A stretch of 64,000 nucleotides of DNA from Bacillus_I endophytica_A (GTDB lineage: Bacteria > Bacillota > Bacilli > Bacillales > Bacillaceae_H): assembly GCF_026790145.1 (NCBI RefSeq), contig NZ_JALAMS010000011.1, positions 248,001-312,000 on the forward strand, given 5' to 3'. Positions within the stretch are counted from its first letter, which is position 1. Every line of letters begins with the position of its first letter. The notes under the pieces were generated by a model, which had not been told where the DNA came from, ran no database searches, and saw only the letters and a program-made list of their open reading frames with translations. Below are positions 24,504 to 33,908 of this stretch, piece after piece. Made by a program: the position numbers and the translations under genes.

Positions 24504-25004
24504 AAGTATCCCTCCGTTTTTACTATAACTCAAGTTAAAATCTAACCACTATAATATAAATGATTACTTAATTGTTCTAATAATTGAATAACCATACATA
24601 TTATAATGGTTAATTAATAGGTATATCTTTGAGGTATTCCATAACAAGGATTATTCTTTTTCTCGGATGTCCAACTTGAGAATAACATCATAGTAAAAGC
24701 AGTTTTTTAGCAAATAGTGTATTAATGTATATTTCGCATAAAGTTCCCCTATTATCGTAGTAAATCATTTAGGTAATCAGCCTATTCTACTCATAATAAG
24801 GGACATTGCTAATTATATGTAGATATACAATATTACCTGATTACTAGTGTACGTGAATCGGGTATACACCAACCCGATTCACAATAATAATTAAGAGTCT
24901 CTTCTATACCCACAAATAGGGGTATAAAGGTTGGTAATTTAAATTATATCTTCAAAATTTAATGAACATACCGAAATAGAATACGATGTCTCAAAGAACT
25001 ATAT
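24504..25004. other. Intergenic region inside the polysaccharide cluster
   Basis: About 500 AT-rich bases with no gene. It has two GC-containing hairpins: 24853-24882 (11-bp perfect arms GTGAATCGGGT/ACCCGATTCAC) and 24905-24926 (TATACCC/GGGTATA). Neither has a T-run on the minus strand, so regulatory structures or weak terminators are equally possible. Confidence 0.5.
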
Positions 25005-26285
25005 TTATTTAGGCACTACCTCTCTTTTTAAACCTTCCATCTCGAATACGTTGTTGTAATTGTAGTAAACAATAGATCCACTGTTGACCTTTACACAATT
25101 CTTGGTATCAAAGACTACAGGGGTCTTCATATTTAATTCAATGCTTTTCTCATCTAATTCTTTGAATTCGCTATGATCAGTAAGTACAAGAATGCACTCC
25201 GCATTAGTGATAGCTTCCTTGTAAGTAGAAAGAGGGAATGTTACTTGTTCCTGTTCTACATGGGGATCGTACGCCCCTACATGATAACCCTCTTCTGTTA
25301 GTAACTGTACTATTTCCATTGCTGGACTTTCACGAACGTCATCAATATTCCCTTTATAAGTTAAACCAAATACTGCAATCTTTGCCCCATTAGTTACTAT
25401 TTTCTTTACATGATTAACTACAAAGTTTGGCATTGAATTATTTATTTTCCTAGCATTTGTAATCAAAGGGGATTCAAAGGGTGCTTTTTCAACAATGAAA
25501 TAAGGATCCACAGCTAAACAATGTCCGCCTACACCAGGGCCAGGAAGGTGTAAGTTCACTCGCGGATGGCGATTTGCTAATTTAATGACATCAAGAGTAT
25601 TAACTCCAAGCTTATCGGATATCTTAGTTAGTTCGTTAGATAAAGCAATATTTACGTCACGATAAGTATTTTCCATAAGCTTTGACATCTCAGCTGTTAT
25701 GGCTTGAGTTTCAATTACCTCGCCTGTGACAATCTTACGATATACTTCTGCAGCATAATAAGCAGCTTCAGGGGTGTATCCACCAACAATTCGAGTATTT
25801 TCAATTAACTCGATCAAAATACGTCCTGGGAGTACTCTTTCTGGGCAATGCGCTAAATATAAGTCTTCGTTGACATCCCATCCTAATCTTTGAAAAATTG
25901 GGGCGACTATGTCATCAATTGTTCTTGGAGGGATGGTAGATTCAACTATCACTACATTTCCTTTTCTAAGGTATGGAACAATAGATTCTGTTGCTTCAAT
26001 AATATAGTCTAAATTAGCTGTATGATCATCATGAATAGGAGTTGGTACGGCTATAATGAATACATCGGCTTCCTCGGGCATTGAAGAAGCACTTAATTTA
26101 CCGGTTTCCACTACTTCTTTAACAACTTCGGGAAGACCCACTTCTTCCAGATGAACCTCTCCTTTATTAACTAAATCAACAGCCTTTCTATTTACATCAA
26201 CGCCTAGGACTTCAAACCCCGCTTTTGCAAATAAAGCTGCCGTTGGAAGCCCGATATAACCTAATCCTATAACACATATTTTCAT
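25005..26285 (-). CDS. wecC: UDP-N-acetyl-D-mannosamine dehydrogenase
   Basis: A 426-residue UDP-sugar 6-dehydrogenase. GLGYIGLPTAALFAKAG (7-23) binds NAD. VIVESTIPPRT and LPGRILIELIENTRIVGG are typical of the ManNAc/GlcNAc branch. GPGVGGHCLAVDPYFIVEK contains the catalytic Cys, and FGLTYKGNIDDVRESPA closes the active site. It oxidises UDP-ManNAc to UDP-ManNAcA. The 2-epimerase that makes UDP-ManNAc is not in the window. The ATG lies 1 base after the stop of the GT4 gene. The closely related UDP-GlcNAc dehydrogenase is an alternative substrate call. Confidence 0.85.
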   Translation of the reverse strand: MKICVIGLGYIGLPTAALFAKAGFEVLGVDVNRKAVDLVNKGEVHLEEVGLPEVVKEVVETGKLSASSMPEEADVFIIAVPTPIHDDHTANLDYIIEATESIVPYLRKGNVVIVESTIPPRTIDDIVAPIFQRLGWDVNEDLYLAHCPERVLPGRILIELIENTRIVGGYTPEAAYYAAEVYRKIVTGEVIETQAITAEMSKLMENTYRDVNIALSNELTKISDKLGVNTLDVIKLANRHPRVNLHLPGPGVGGHCLAVDPYFIVEKAPFESPLITNARKINNSMPNFVVNHVKKIVTNGAKIAVFGLTYKGNIDDVRESPAMEIVQLLTEEGYHVGAYDPHVEQEQVTFPLSTYKEAITNAECILVLTDHSEFKELDEKSIELNMKTPVVFDTKNCVKVNSGSIVYYNYNNVFEMEGLKREVVPK

Positions 26286-26286
26286 A

Positions 26287-27528
26287 TTAATTTACCCTTC
26301 TTTCATCTTGATTTTGAGTTAAGTTCATAATTCTCGATTCTAACCTTTTAGCTATAGATCCACGGCTATAATTGCTTAGTACATATCGTTGTCCGTTTTC
26401 GGAACAGTTTTTATAAAAGTCTTTATCGGAATAAAGTTTCATAATCGCGCTAACTAAAGCATCAACATCACCTGGTAAAGTGATAATGCCTCCTTTTGAT
26501 CGCTTTATAACCGATTCAGATTCACCGCTAGCACTTAAAACAACTGGAACACCAGCACCTAAAGCTTCATATATTTTGGTTGGTATACTATCTTTTAATG
26601 CTGTGTTTTTTAATGGTACAACAGCGATATCTGAAAAATGTAGGAAGGAACGGATACGCTCATGGGGCTGTTCATTTGTAAAAACAACATTTGTTAACCC
26701 TTTTTCCTGAGTTAATAACTTTAATTTCTCAAGTTCTACACCGTTTCCTACCAATAGGAACTGTATATCTTTATGTTCAATTAGCCTTTCAGCCGCCTTT
26801 ATAATGATATCAATGCCTTGAGCTACACCTATAATACCTGCATATAAAATGTTGAATTTATTGGAGGTTTTGTATTCATGTTCCACACTGCCGTCTATTT
26901 GATAGTCTAAGAACTCCGTATCAAATCCATTACTAATCAGCTCAACTTTACTCTCATCTAATCCTCGATTTATTAGCTTTTTTTTCTTACCATCAGTAAC
27001 TACAGTTATTAAATTTGAATGTCTATAGATAAAGAGTTCTAATGATTCTAATACCTTATAAACCCTTGAATTGGGCGACATCTCACCAATTTCAGCAGCG
27101 ACTCCTGGCCAAATATCCCGTACATCAAACACTAAAGGTGCTTTTTTAATTTTACTTAAAATTACACCAGAAATGCCCAGGAATAAAGGAGGGGATGAGG
27201 TTATAACAACATCGTATTGGTTTCTATTGAAAATAAAGGAAAGTGAGGAAAATACTAATGAAAAATAATTAAGTAAACGGGTAATTGTATTCTTTTTTTT
27301 AGAAACAAAAACAAAATTCCGGTATACATTAATTCCATTCATTTCCTCAAAATAAAAAAACTTCTTACGGTATTTTTCTTGTATCTTTCCGTTGGGATAG
27401 TTCGGCATACCTGTGATTACATCTACTTTATGTCCAAATTCAACTAGATGTTTAGCTAAACCATATATTCTTTTTGTGGCTGCTCCAGTTTCAGGTGGGA
27501 AGTAGTGGGATATAAATAAAATTTTCAT
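26287..27528 (-). CDS. GT4 family glycosyltransferase (WbuB-like)
   Basis: A 413-residue GT-B enzyme. It opens MKILFISHYFPPETGAATKR with the Gly-rich acceptor loop. The C-terminal domain has NILYAGIIGVAQGID, VVFTNEQPHERI, VPLKNTALKDSIPTKIYEAL and GAGVPVV with the E-x7-E nucleotide-sugar site. The pattern resembles WbuB-type aminosugar transferases. ATG 27528 follows AGGGGGGTGAATA, 1 base past the previous stop. It transfers a sugar to the lipid-linked repeat unit at the cytoplasmic face. Sugar specificity is unknown. Confidence 0.85.
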   Translation of the reverse strand: MKILFISHYFPPETGAATKRIYGLAKHLVEFGHKVDVITGMPNYPNGKIQEKYRKKFFYFEEMNGINVYRNFVFVSKKKNTITRLLNYFSLVFSSLSFIFNRNQYDVVITSSPPLFLGISGVILSKIKKAPLVFDVRDIWPGVAAEIGEMSPNSRVYKVLESLELFIYRHSNLITVVTDGKKKKLINRGLDESKVELISNGFDTEFLDYQIDGSVEHEYKTSNKFNILYAGIIGVAQGIDIIIKAAERLIEHKDIQFLLVGNGVELEKLKLLTQEKGLTNVVFTNEQPHERIRSFLHFSDIAVVPLKNTALKDSIPTKIYEALGAGVPVVLSASGESESVIKRSKGGIITLPGDVDALVSAIMKLYSDKDFYKNCSENGQRYVLSNYSRGSIAKRLESRIMNLTQNQDERRVN

Positions 27529-27529
27529 A

Positions 27530-28336
27530 TTATTCACCCCCCTTTTGGATTTTCTTAAATGACCTAAATCCATTTAACATAGCGATGATTCCAGATAGTT
27601 TAAAGCCAATATGTTTGACTTTCTTAAAATAAAAACCAGCTCCTAAAAACACACATAATAACACATTAAAATTCCTTGCTAAGAATGCTCCTTTAACTTC
27701 CAGGACCTTATCATTGATTCTGTGACCATTCTTCTTATGGTAGACAACAGGTAATGGGATGTAGTCAACCTTATGTCCTCCACGAATGAGGTCAATTAAA
27801 AGGTTTATTTCCTCTCCCCCTGGATAACGGGCACCCAATCCAAAGGACTCATCAAAATTGATATCTTCCTTACTCACATTTCTCAGATTGATAAAAATTT
27901 CAATAGATGATACTTTAAATGCTTTAAAAAGGCTCGTATGTTTTAGAAGAGCACTAGTTGGATAGTTCTTGTAATGTTGTTTCCCATCAAAATCATAAAT
28001 TTGGAAGGTGCAAATTTGTGATTTATGTAAGTGCGATTGTATGTCTTTCAATATATTATCTGGGTACCAGCAATCATCATCAGAAAATGTCAAAAAATCC
28101 CCAGAAGCATGTTTTAACGCCTTATTTCTAGCATAGGATAATCCTTTTCTCCCCATTTTCAATAACTTGATATTAAGCAGGGATGAATAATCATTAATCA
28201 CCCCTTCCAACAGATCGAAATTATCCTGTGCCGCTATAATTACTTCGAGTTTAATTTCCTGCTTTGTCAAACTATTTAGCAAGCGTTTTAACTCAAATGT
28301 TCGTTCCCCTAGTGTAGGGACTATAATGCTAAACAA
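27530..28336 (-). CDS. GT2 family glycosyltransferase
   Basis: A 268-residue GT-A enzyme. It opens FSIIVPTLGERTFELKRLL, with RKGLSYARNKALKHASGDF leading to the metal-binding FLTFSDDDCWYPDN (DxD type) and GARYPGGEEINLLIDLI as the acceptor-side acidic motif. A C-terminal amphipathic or hydrophobic stretch (VLLCVFLGAGFYF) may hold it at the membrane. The start is a TTG after GGGAG. It extends the polysaccharide repeat unit; donor and acceptor are unknown. Confidence 0.85.
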   Translation of the reverse strand: MFSIIVPTLGERTFELKRLLNSLTKQEIKLEVIIAAQDNFDLLEGVINDYSSLLNIKLLKMGRKGLSYARNKALKHASGDFLTFSDDDCWYPDNILKDIQSHLHKSQICTFQIYDFDGKQHYKNYPTSALLKHTSLFKAFKVSSIEIFINLRNVSKEDINFDESFGLGARYPGGEEINLLIDLIRGGHKVDYIPLPVVYHKKNGHRINDKVLEVKGAFLARNFNVLLCVFLGAGFYFKKVKHIGFKLSGIIAMLNGFRSFKKIQKGGE

Positions 28337-28379
28337 TTGTATCGCGCTCCCATAGATTAATTTATTTTGTTGATATACA

Positions 28380-29810
28380 TTACTTTGACTTGTCTAATTG
28401 CTTTGATTTTTTAAATTGAATTATATAGCATCTCATTTCTTTACTCGTTAAAATAAACAATGCAATTAATAACAGGCAATTCAAAGATGTGCCCACATAG
28501 AAATTTAGATGGCCCCAAAGCCTTGTTCCTAATAGTAATATTAATAAATACAACAAAATATTAACTAGCAAGGCCTTTTTAATGATCCACATCCTATCTT
28601 TGTTAACTATGATAAAACTAATAAACATTGTAGTTTCAACTAGTACTGCGGCATAGGCCGCACCCACATTACCAAACTCCAAACTTAGAAAATAGTAGTA
28701 CAATATACCAGATAGTACAGAAATACCTAACACCATACTTCTAAGTTGTTGTTTTCCTTTTGTTGTGAGACCGTCCCCTAATGGGAAATTAATAGATTGT
28801 AAGACCACAACTATAGATAGTATCTGGAGTAACGGTGATGCCGGCAACCATTGCTCGCCAAATAAAGTTTTAATTATCCATTCCGGGTAGAAAAACAATG
28901 GTAATGAGGCTAACATTCCCATGAGACTCATAATCTTCACTTGTTTTATATTCGTTTCACGGTGGGCAATGTAATTATTGGAGCTATGATGTTTAAATAA
29001 AACTGGGTAAAATGCCCCCGCAACAACTCCGGGTATTTGATAAAGAGCCGTTGGGATTCTATATGAAACCGAATAAAAACCAACTTCTTTTAATGATAGA
29101 ACCTTTTCAATTGTCAGCATCCCAATATGTGGTATTAACATAATTAATAAACCACTTATAATAAATGATGGGAGACCCCTAAACGAGCTTTTTTCTAATT
29201 TACACTTGAGATCAAGTTCAATATTTTTAAACAAAAGATATAAACCATATACACCGGCTACAACATAAGACAATCCATAAAATAATGAGATTAAGTCTAC
29301 GCCCCAGTCTACCCACATACCAAACAAAACTACAATTGTACAAATAGTTGCTGAGAGGATTCTAATTTTGGAAATAAAATTCATTTCCTCTTTTAATTGG
29401 AAATAAGTTACAGATATACTCTGCATTGTTAATCCAATTACCGTAGGGAACACTAGTAGAAATAATACTTTAATTAGCTTGGTAGAGTCGTAAAAAGAAA
29501 CGAATATTAGAGCAGAAATAACTAATGTTAGAAGTAGTAAATATATTCGAATTTTTATATATGCGGACATTATTGATGAAATATTTGCATTCTCAATAGA
29601 TGCCTCACGCATTACTATATTCTGCACACCCATATCAGTGAAATAACCAGCGATAAGAGCATAGGCTACGCAAAGGCTAAACATTCCATATTCTTCTGCA
29701 CCAATATGTCCTGCCAGTAAAATTATCGTTATTGCATTAGCGACTCGGGTAAAGGCAGTGCTGAAGAATAGATGTAGGATATTTTTAAAGATATTTTTTT
29801 CTAGTAAAAT
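28380..29810 (-). CDS. Polysaccharide flippase (Wzx/MATE-like), apparent ATT start
   Basis: A multi-pass membrane protein of the polysaccharide exporter type. The first canonical start (ATG 29684) would begin inside helix 1-2. The frame upstream encodes a typical flippase N-terminus (KNILHLFFSTAFTRVANAIT, ILLAGHIGAEEYGMFSLCV). It is open back to a TAG, and the best placed codon is ATT 29808-29810, 6 bases after GTGGTGG. This gives 476 residues, the usual Wzx length, with about twelve to fourteen helices. It moves the undecaprenyl-linked repeat across the membrane. A start-region sequencing error is the alternative. Confidence 0.8.
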   Translation of the reverse strand: MLLEKNIFKNILHLFFSTAFTRVANAITIILLAGHIGAEEYGMFSLCVAYALIAGYFTDMGVQNIVMREASIENANISSIMSAYIKIRIYLLLLTLVISALIFVSFYDSTKLIKVLFLLVFPTVIGLTMQSISVTYFQLKEEMNFISKIRILSATICTIVVLFGMWVDWGVDLISLFYGLSYVVAGVYGLYLLFKNIELDLKCKLEKSSFRGLPSFIISGLLIMLIPHIGMLTIEKVLSLKEVGFYSVSYRIPTALYQIPGVVAGAFYPVLFKHHSSNNYIAHRETNIKQVKIMSLMGMLASLPLFFYPEWIIKTLFGEQWLPASPLLQILSIVVVLQSINFPLGDGLTTKGKQQLRSMVLGISVLSGILYYYFLSLEFGNVGAAYAAVLVETTMFISFIIVNKDRMWIIKKALLVNILLYLLILLLGTRLWGHLNFYVGTSLNCLLLIALFILTSKEMRCYIIQFKKSKQLDKSK

Positions 29811-29855
29811 CGCAAACCACCACTTTTCAAAACTCTAAGTAAAATTAGGTTAGAT

Positions 29856-30506
29856 TCACCTTGCTCCATCACCTGTGAAAACTACTAATATTGTTTTTAG
29901 AAAGATTTTTAGATCAATTTTTAGAGACAAATTATTAATATAAAATAAGTCATGTTCTAGCTTTTGCTTAGGGGTGATATCGTATCCACCATTCACTTGA
30001 GCCCAACCAGTCAGGCCCGGTTTTACAGCTAATCTATTTATAAAGCCAGGGATTTCATTTTCAAATTGTTCTGTAAAAAAAGGTCTTTCAGGCCTAGGTC
30101 CTATTATACTCATATCTCCCTTTAACACATTAATTAGTTGAGGAAGTTCATCAATTCTCGTTTTTCTAATAAATTCCCCTATTTTAGTAACCCTAGGGTC
30201 ATCCTTTGAGGCCCATTGTGCCCCTTTTGCCTCAGCATTTGTGTGCATTGACCTGAGCTTTATAACATAAAATTTCGATCCTCTTATACCTACCCTTTCT
30301 TGAGTGTAAAAAGCAGGTCCTTTAGATTCTAGTTTTATAAGTAAACAAAATAAGACCAAAACCGGAAAAGTAATTACAATACCTATTAATGCTAGAATAA
30401 AGTCAAAAAAGCTTTTGAATATTAAATATCGGTGAACACTAGGAACATTTATATTGCTAATGTTAGGCTTACCTAGCGAACCTTTTTCGAATTCCTTCAC
30501 ACCCAT
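29856..30506 (-). CDS. Initiating sugar-phosphate transferase (undecaprenyl-phosphate sugar transferase)
   Basis: A 216-residue bacterial sugar transferase of the small WcaJ/PglC type. One membrane re-entrant helix (about 29-55), then KLESKGPAFYTQERVGIRG, FYVIKLRSMHTNAEAKG, TRIDELPQLINVLKGDMSII with the catalytic Asp-Glu, GPRPERPFF and KPGLTGWAQVNG. It loads the first sugar-1-phosphate onto undecaprenyl phosphate and so starts repeat-unit synthesis. An AGGATG site precedes the ATG. It lies 45 bases before the flippase gene. Confidence 0.92.
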   Translation of the reverse strand: MGVKEFEKGSLGKPNISNINVPSVHRYLIFKSFFDFILALIGIVITFPVLVLFCLLIKLESKGPAFYTQERVGIRGSKFYVIKLRSMHTNAEAKGAQWASKDDPRVTKIGEFIRKTRIDELPQLINVLKGDMSIIGPRPERPFFTEQFENEIPGFINRLAVKPGLTGWAQVNGGYDITPKQKLEHDLFYINNLSLKIDLKIFLKTILVVFTGDGAR

Positions 30507-30573
30507 ATAAATTTACATCCTTTCATATTAACTGTTATTAATTCCTAGTTTTATAAAGAAAGATTAGTAATTA

Positions 30574-30777
30574 TTAGTTCTTAGATGTGGGGAGTCCGTT
30601 ATGTAATTCACATGCAATTTTCTTGTTTTCTAAAGATCTTTTTCTAAGATTAATAGACTGCAAGAATATCTCTTCTAAGTCTTTTAATTGAGATAGATGG
30701 GCATCCTGCCTAATGTAACGCAGGGCTTTTTTTACAGACTTTGGGTAGTTGTTAAAGCTTGTCACCTTTCTTTTCAC
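30574..30777 (-). CDS. Small basic hypothetical protein in the polysaccharide cluster
   Basis: Up to 67 residues. GTG 30777 nearly touches the GGAGGGGGG site, so GTG 30765 (63 residues) is the likelier start. The product is basic and helical (SVKKALRYIRQDAHLSQLKD, LEEIFLQSINLRKRSLENKK). No family recognised. The 300 bases upstream (30778-31089) separate it from the phosphatase gene and show no gene; they may carry an internal promoter, but I find no convincing consensus. Confidence 0.5.
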   Translation of the reverse strand: MKRKVTSFNNYPKSVKKALRYIRQDAHLSQLKDLEEIFLQSINLRKRSLENKKIACELHNGLPTSKN

Positions 30778-31089
30778 CCCCCCTCCAAATAACTGTTATT
30801 TATTAACGTAAAAAATTAATAAGCTCTATATAAGTAGGTTGTTTCGATATTCAAGCTTTAAACATTAAAACGGTTAGGTTTAGTTCATTTAACCCCTATA
30901 ACCAAACACCCTAAACCACGACAAAAGATGCATAATGAATCCAAAAAAAAAATAGATATATTGAATGGTATTCTTTATTATTTTCGGTATATTCTTAAAA
31001 TTACTCACTAGTTTCCTCTACAAAGTCCCATAAATGTAAGGACTATGTCTAAAAATTAGTGAATGGTTGTTAAATAACAGGGAAGCACA

Positions 31090-31854
31090 TTAAAAAATCC
31101 CTAAAAATTTTTTACGTTTAATTTGGCTTGGTTCTTGCCTATAAATAGCTTGGTTCTGTATAAGAAAATCGGCATTCTCCTGAAAATAAAAAACTGCCTG
31201 ACTTCCAAACATTTTATCTAATTCAGTGATTGATTCCTTAATACGAAAACTTCTTGTTGAAGTATTATGTGCATCAGAAGCAATAAAATGGGCTAAACTC
31301 GCCTCAATTAACTGTATCGAAAACTTCTGAATTTTCTTTCCGAAGTGTCCTGTCAAACTACTAGTCGTAACCTGGGTAAGCGTCCCCTTCTTAACGAGAT
31401 TAAGTAGCTTCCCAGGATCCTCCATGAATCCAGCATTTCTCTCCGGGTGTACAATAATCGGCGTCAACCCTTTTAGCTGTAGATCAAACAAAAGTTGTTC
31501 TGTATACCTTGGAACATATCCAGAAGGTAACTCAATAAATAAGTAGTTAGTGTAATTGAGAGTTAGAATGTCTCCCTTCTCGAAATCCTCTAACAACTCT
31601 CCATAAATTCGCGTCTCCTGACCTGGCAAAACTTCTAAGGGAATATTCTCATGCCGGAGCACATGATTAAGATCCGTTACGCTCTTTAAAATATCTTGTT
31701 TTTTATTAAGAAATGTTCCGTTCTGATGATGCGGAGTAGCAATTATCTTCGTAATCCCTTCGTCTACAGCTACCCTCGCCATATTAATCGCATCCTCCAT
31801 CGTCAATGCACCATCGTCAATGCCAGGTAAAATGTGACTATGAATATCAATCAA
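31090..31854 (-). CDS. ywqE: PHP-type tyrosine-protein phosphatase (YwqE/CpsB)
   Basis: A 254-residue PHP-fold phosphatase. Metal-binding motifs: IDIHSHILPGIDDG (first His pair and Asp), IIATPHHQNG, EVLPGQETRIYGE, PIIVHPERNAGFM and FIASDAHNTS. TTG 31854 follows GGAGGTGA by 5 bases. It removes phosphate from the tyrosine tail of the BY-kinase encoded just upstream and thereby tunes polysaccharide synthesis. It has normal length and is the intact copy; a broken paralogue lies at 33596-33908. Confidence 0.93.
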   Translation of the reverse strand: MIDIHSHILPGIDDGALTMEDAINMARVAVDEGITKIIATPHHQNGTFLNKKQDILKSVTDLNHVLRHENIPLEVLPGQETRIYGELLEDFEKGDILTLNYTNYLFIELPSGYVPRYTEQLLFDLQLKGLTPIIVHPERNAGFMEDPGKLLNLVKKGTLTQVTTSSLTGHFGKKIQKFSIQLIEASLAHFIASDAHNTSTRSFRIKESITELDKMFGSQAVFYFQENADFLIQNQAIYRQEPSQIKRKKFLGIF

Positions 31855-31965
31855 ACTACTCACCTCCATTAAACCTTTTACTAAATTTCCCCATTATCCT
31901 CTAAGACTTCTAATGGGAAATCGTCATTAAAAAACCAAATAAAGGAGGGATTGGACAAAATATAA

Positions 31966-32673
31966 CTACTCTCCCCCATAGTAATAATATTGATTCTTCT
32001 GTACTTTTTTATTATTCAATATGACACCAAGAATTTTCGCTCTCGCACTCTCAAGTAGTTCCTTTGTTTTCTTTGCGGAATCTATCTGTGTTTTCCCACT
32101 ACTAACAACCAGAACCACTCCGTCAGTTAAATTTGACAATACTTGAGCATCTGTTACAGCTAACACGGGCGGTGAATCGAGAATGATAATATCATATTCA
32201 TTCTTGGCCTTCTCTAATAAAGCATTCATCCCTCTTGAACCGAGAAGTTCTGAAGGATTTGGTGGGATCGGCCCACTTGTTAAAACCCATAGATTTTCTT
32301 GTTTAGTTGTCTTCACCGTTTTCTCAAGTGTTGCCTGTCTAGTTAGAATGTTAGATAAACCAACATGGTTCTCCGTATGGAATGTATAGTGGACGGTTGG
32401 TTTACGTAAATCAGAGTCGATTACCAAAACGCGCTTTCCTTGCTGAGCAAATACAACAGCAAGATTAGCAGTTATTGTTGATTTCCCTTCAGCTGGATTG
32501 GGAGATGTAACAACTATTGTCCGTAAATCCGTATCAGGACTTGAAAATTCGATATTTGTACGAACTGTTCGAAATTGCTCAGCTATTGGTGATTTTGAAT
32601 TTGTTAAAGAGATTAAATTCTTATTTTGTTTTTGGAAAATCTTATCTTTATCTTTACGAGCCAATTGACTCAC
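31966..32673 (-). CDS. BY-type tyrosine kinase (CpsD/CapB/PtkA)
   Basis: A 235-residue bacterial tyrosine kinase. SPNPAEGKSTITANLAVVFA holds Walker A, VLVIDSDLRKPTVH is Walker A', IIILDSPPVLAVTDAQVL is Walker B, and the C-terminus ends in a tyrosine cluster (KNQYYYYGGE) that is the autophosphorylation site. It needs the cytoplasmic tail of its membrane partner (32654-33400), whose gene overlaps this one by 20 bases. Regulates polymer synthesis and UDP-sugar dehydrogenases in Bacillus. Confidence 0.93.
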   Translation of the reverse strand: MSQLARKDKDKIFQKQNKNLISLTNSKSPIAEQFRTVRTNIEFSSPDTDLRTIVVTSPNPAEGKSTITANLAVVFAQQGKRVLVIDSDLRKPTVHYTFHTENHVGLSNILTRQATLEKTVKTTKQENLWVLTSGPIPPNPSELLGSRGMNALLEKAKNEYDIIILDSPPVLAVTDAQVLSNLTDGVVLVVSSGKTQIDSAKKTKELLESARAKILGVILNNKKVQKNQYYYYGGE

Positions 32674-33400
32674 CTCTTGTTTCGTTAATCTCTATTTTGC
32701 TTCCCTTTTTCTTTGTGTTTCCCTCAATATTAATAATAGCTATTGTACCCAAAACAGGGAGACCAAGCTGATCTTCGATGTCTTTTTCCTTTTTAATTGT
32801 GTTATCTAAATAATCAAGTAAGAACGCTAAGCCTATTCCAACCATTAATCCCACTACTAAAGCAATGGCCATATTTAATATAGGATTAGGTTTAACTGGT
32901 GAAGGATTATCGCTTATTTCAGCCTTTGTTAAAATGCTAACATTATCAACGTTCATAATCGTTTTAATTTCACTTTGAAATGTTGTTGCAATCGCATTTG
33001 CAATATTTGCTGCCTTTTGTGGATCTTCATGTTGCACCGTAACATTCACGACTTGTGAGTCTTGTTCACTTGAAACAGAAATTAATTCGTTTAGTGCTCC
33101 GGAAGTCATTTCTAAATTCTCTTTTTTAATGACTTCGTCTAAGATCGCTGGGCTCTTAATAATGACATTGTATGTATTAATTAATTGAAGGTTGGTTTGT
33201 ACTTCATTAGGACTATAAATTTGCTGTTCACTTTTTGATTGATTCACAAGAATTTGTGTTGAAGACTGATATATCGGTGTTAGAAAAAAATAACTAACTA
33301 CTCCACTTGCTGCGGTTAAAATAACTGTGATAATACTAATGAGTAAGAGATGTTTCTTTAATGTTTGAAACAGCTCTCTCAAGTTGATTGATTCTTCCAT
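32654..33400 (-). CDS. Wzz/CapA-type chain-length modulator, kinase activator
   Basis: A 248-residue membrane protein with two helices (about 20-42 and 170-192) enclosing an extracytoplasmic Wzz domain: FFLTPIYQSSTQILVNQS, INTYNVIIKSPAILDEVI and NPSPVKPNPILNMAIAL before helix 2. The cytoplasmic tail activates the BY-kinase. ATG 33400 has GGGGGAC upstream; a TTG 12 bases earlier is less well placed. It is the first intact gene of the polysaccharide operon, which probably starts transcription in the region 33401-33595 or further upstream. Confidence 0.9.
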   Translation of the reverse strand: MEESINLRELFQTLKKHLLLISIITVILTAASGVVSYFFLTPIYQSSTQILVNQSKSEQQIYSPNEVQTNLQLINTYNVIIKSPAILDEVIKKENLEMTSGALNELISVSSEQDSQVVNVTVQHEDPQKAANIANAIATTFQSEIKTIMNVDNVSILTKAEISDNPSPVKPNPILNMAIALVVGLMVGIGLAFLLDYLDNTIKKEKDIEDQLGLPVLGTIAIINIEGNTKKKGSKIEINETRGESIGS

Positions 33401-33595
33401 GATGTCCCCCAAAGTTTATAATTTATCAATTTAGTACAGTTAAACTGCCAAATAAGTATTTTACTTATACTATAGTAACTACATTTCATTACAAAAAAGA
33501 TGTCATTTTAGTTATCCCTCACTTAAAAAATTGATTTTGAAATTTCAATCTCATTTTTTAAATTGAATCATAAGGGATTAAATTATGTAGATTTT

Positions 33596-33908
33596 CACCT
33601 TTTCTCTCCTTTATAAGGAAGAAACTCATCTTTTTCAATATCTTCAAATATTTCACCATAAATGCGGGTTTCTTGTCCTGGTAAGATGGTTAGAGGAACC
33701 TCTTCTGTTGAAGCGAATCGTTTAGTTTCTTTACTTTTAAAAGTATGTCTTCTTTGCGATTATGATATCTTCCATTTTTGTGATGTGGAGTTGCGATGAT
33801 TTTCATGATGCCTTCACGAACGGCTTCTCGGGCCATTTCGAGCGCTTCCGCTTCATTTTCTGCTCCATCGTCAACGCCGTATAAAATGTGACAATGAATA
33901 TCTAACAA
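33596..33908 (-). pseudogene. Broken paralogue of the YwqE phosphatase
   Basis: From TTG 33908 (site AGAGGAGTGAAC) the frame encodes LDIHCHILYGVDDG and IIATPHHKNGRYHNRK, clearly YwqE-like. It shifts after KKLNDSLQQ into a second frame with VPLTILPGQETRIYGEIFED and stops at 33596. So it has both a one-base frameshift near 33700 and loss of the C-terminal 60 percent. The intact copy lies at 31090-31854. A duplication with decay, or replacement of an older ywq locus by the present cluster, would explain it. Confidence 0.82.

Noticed and set aside
30778..31089. Possible antitermination RNA element in the polysaccharide operon leader
   Set aside because: The 300-base gap is suggestive by position, but I could not recognise a conserved element such as EAR by eye.
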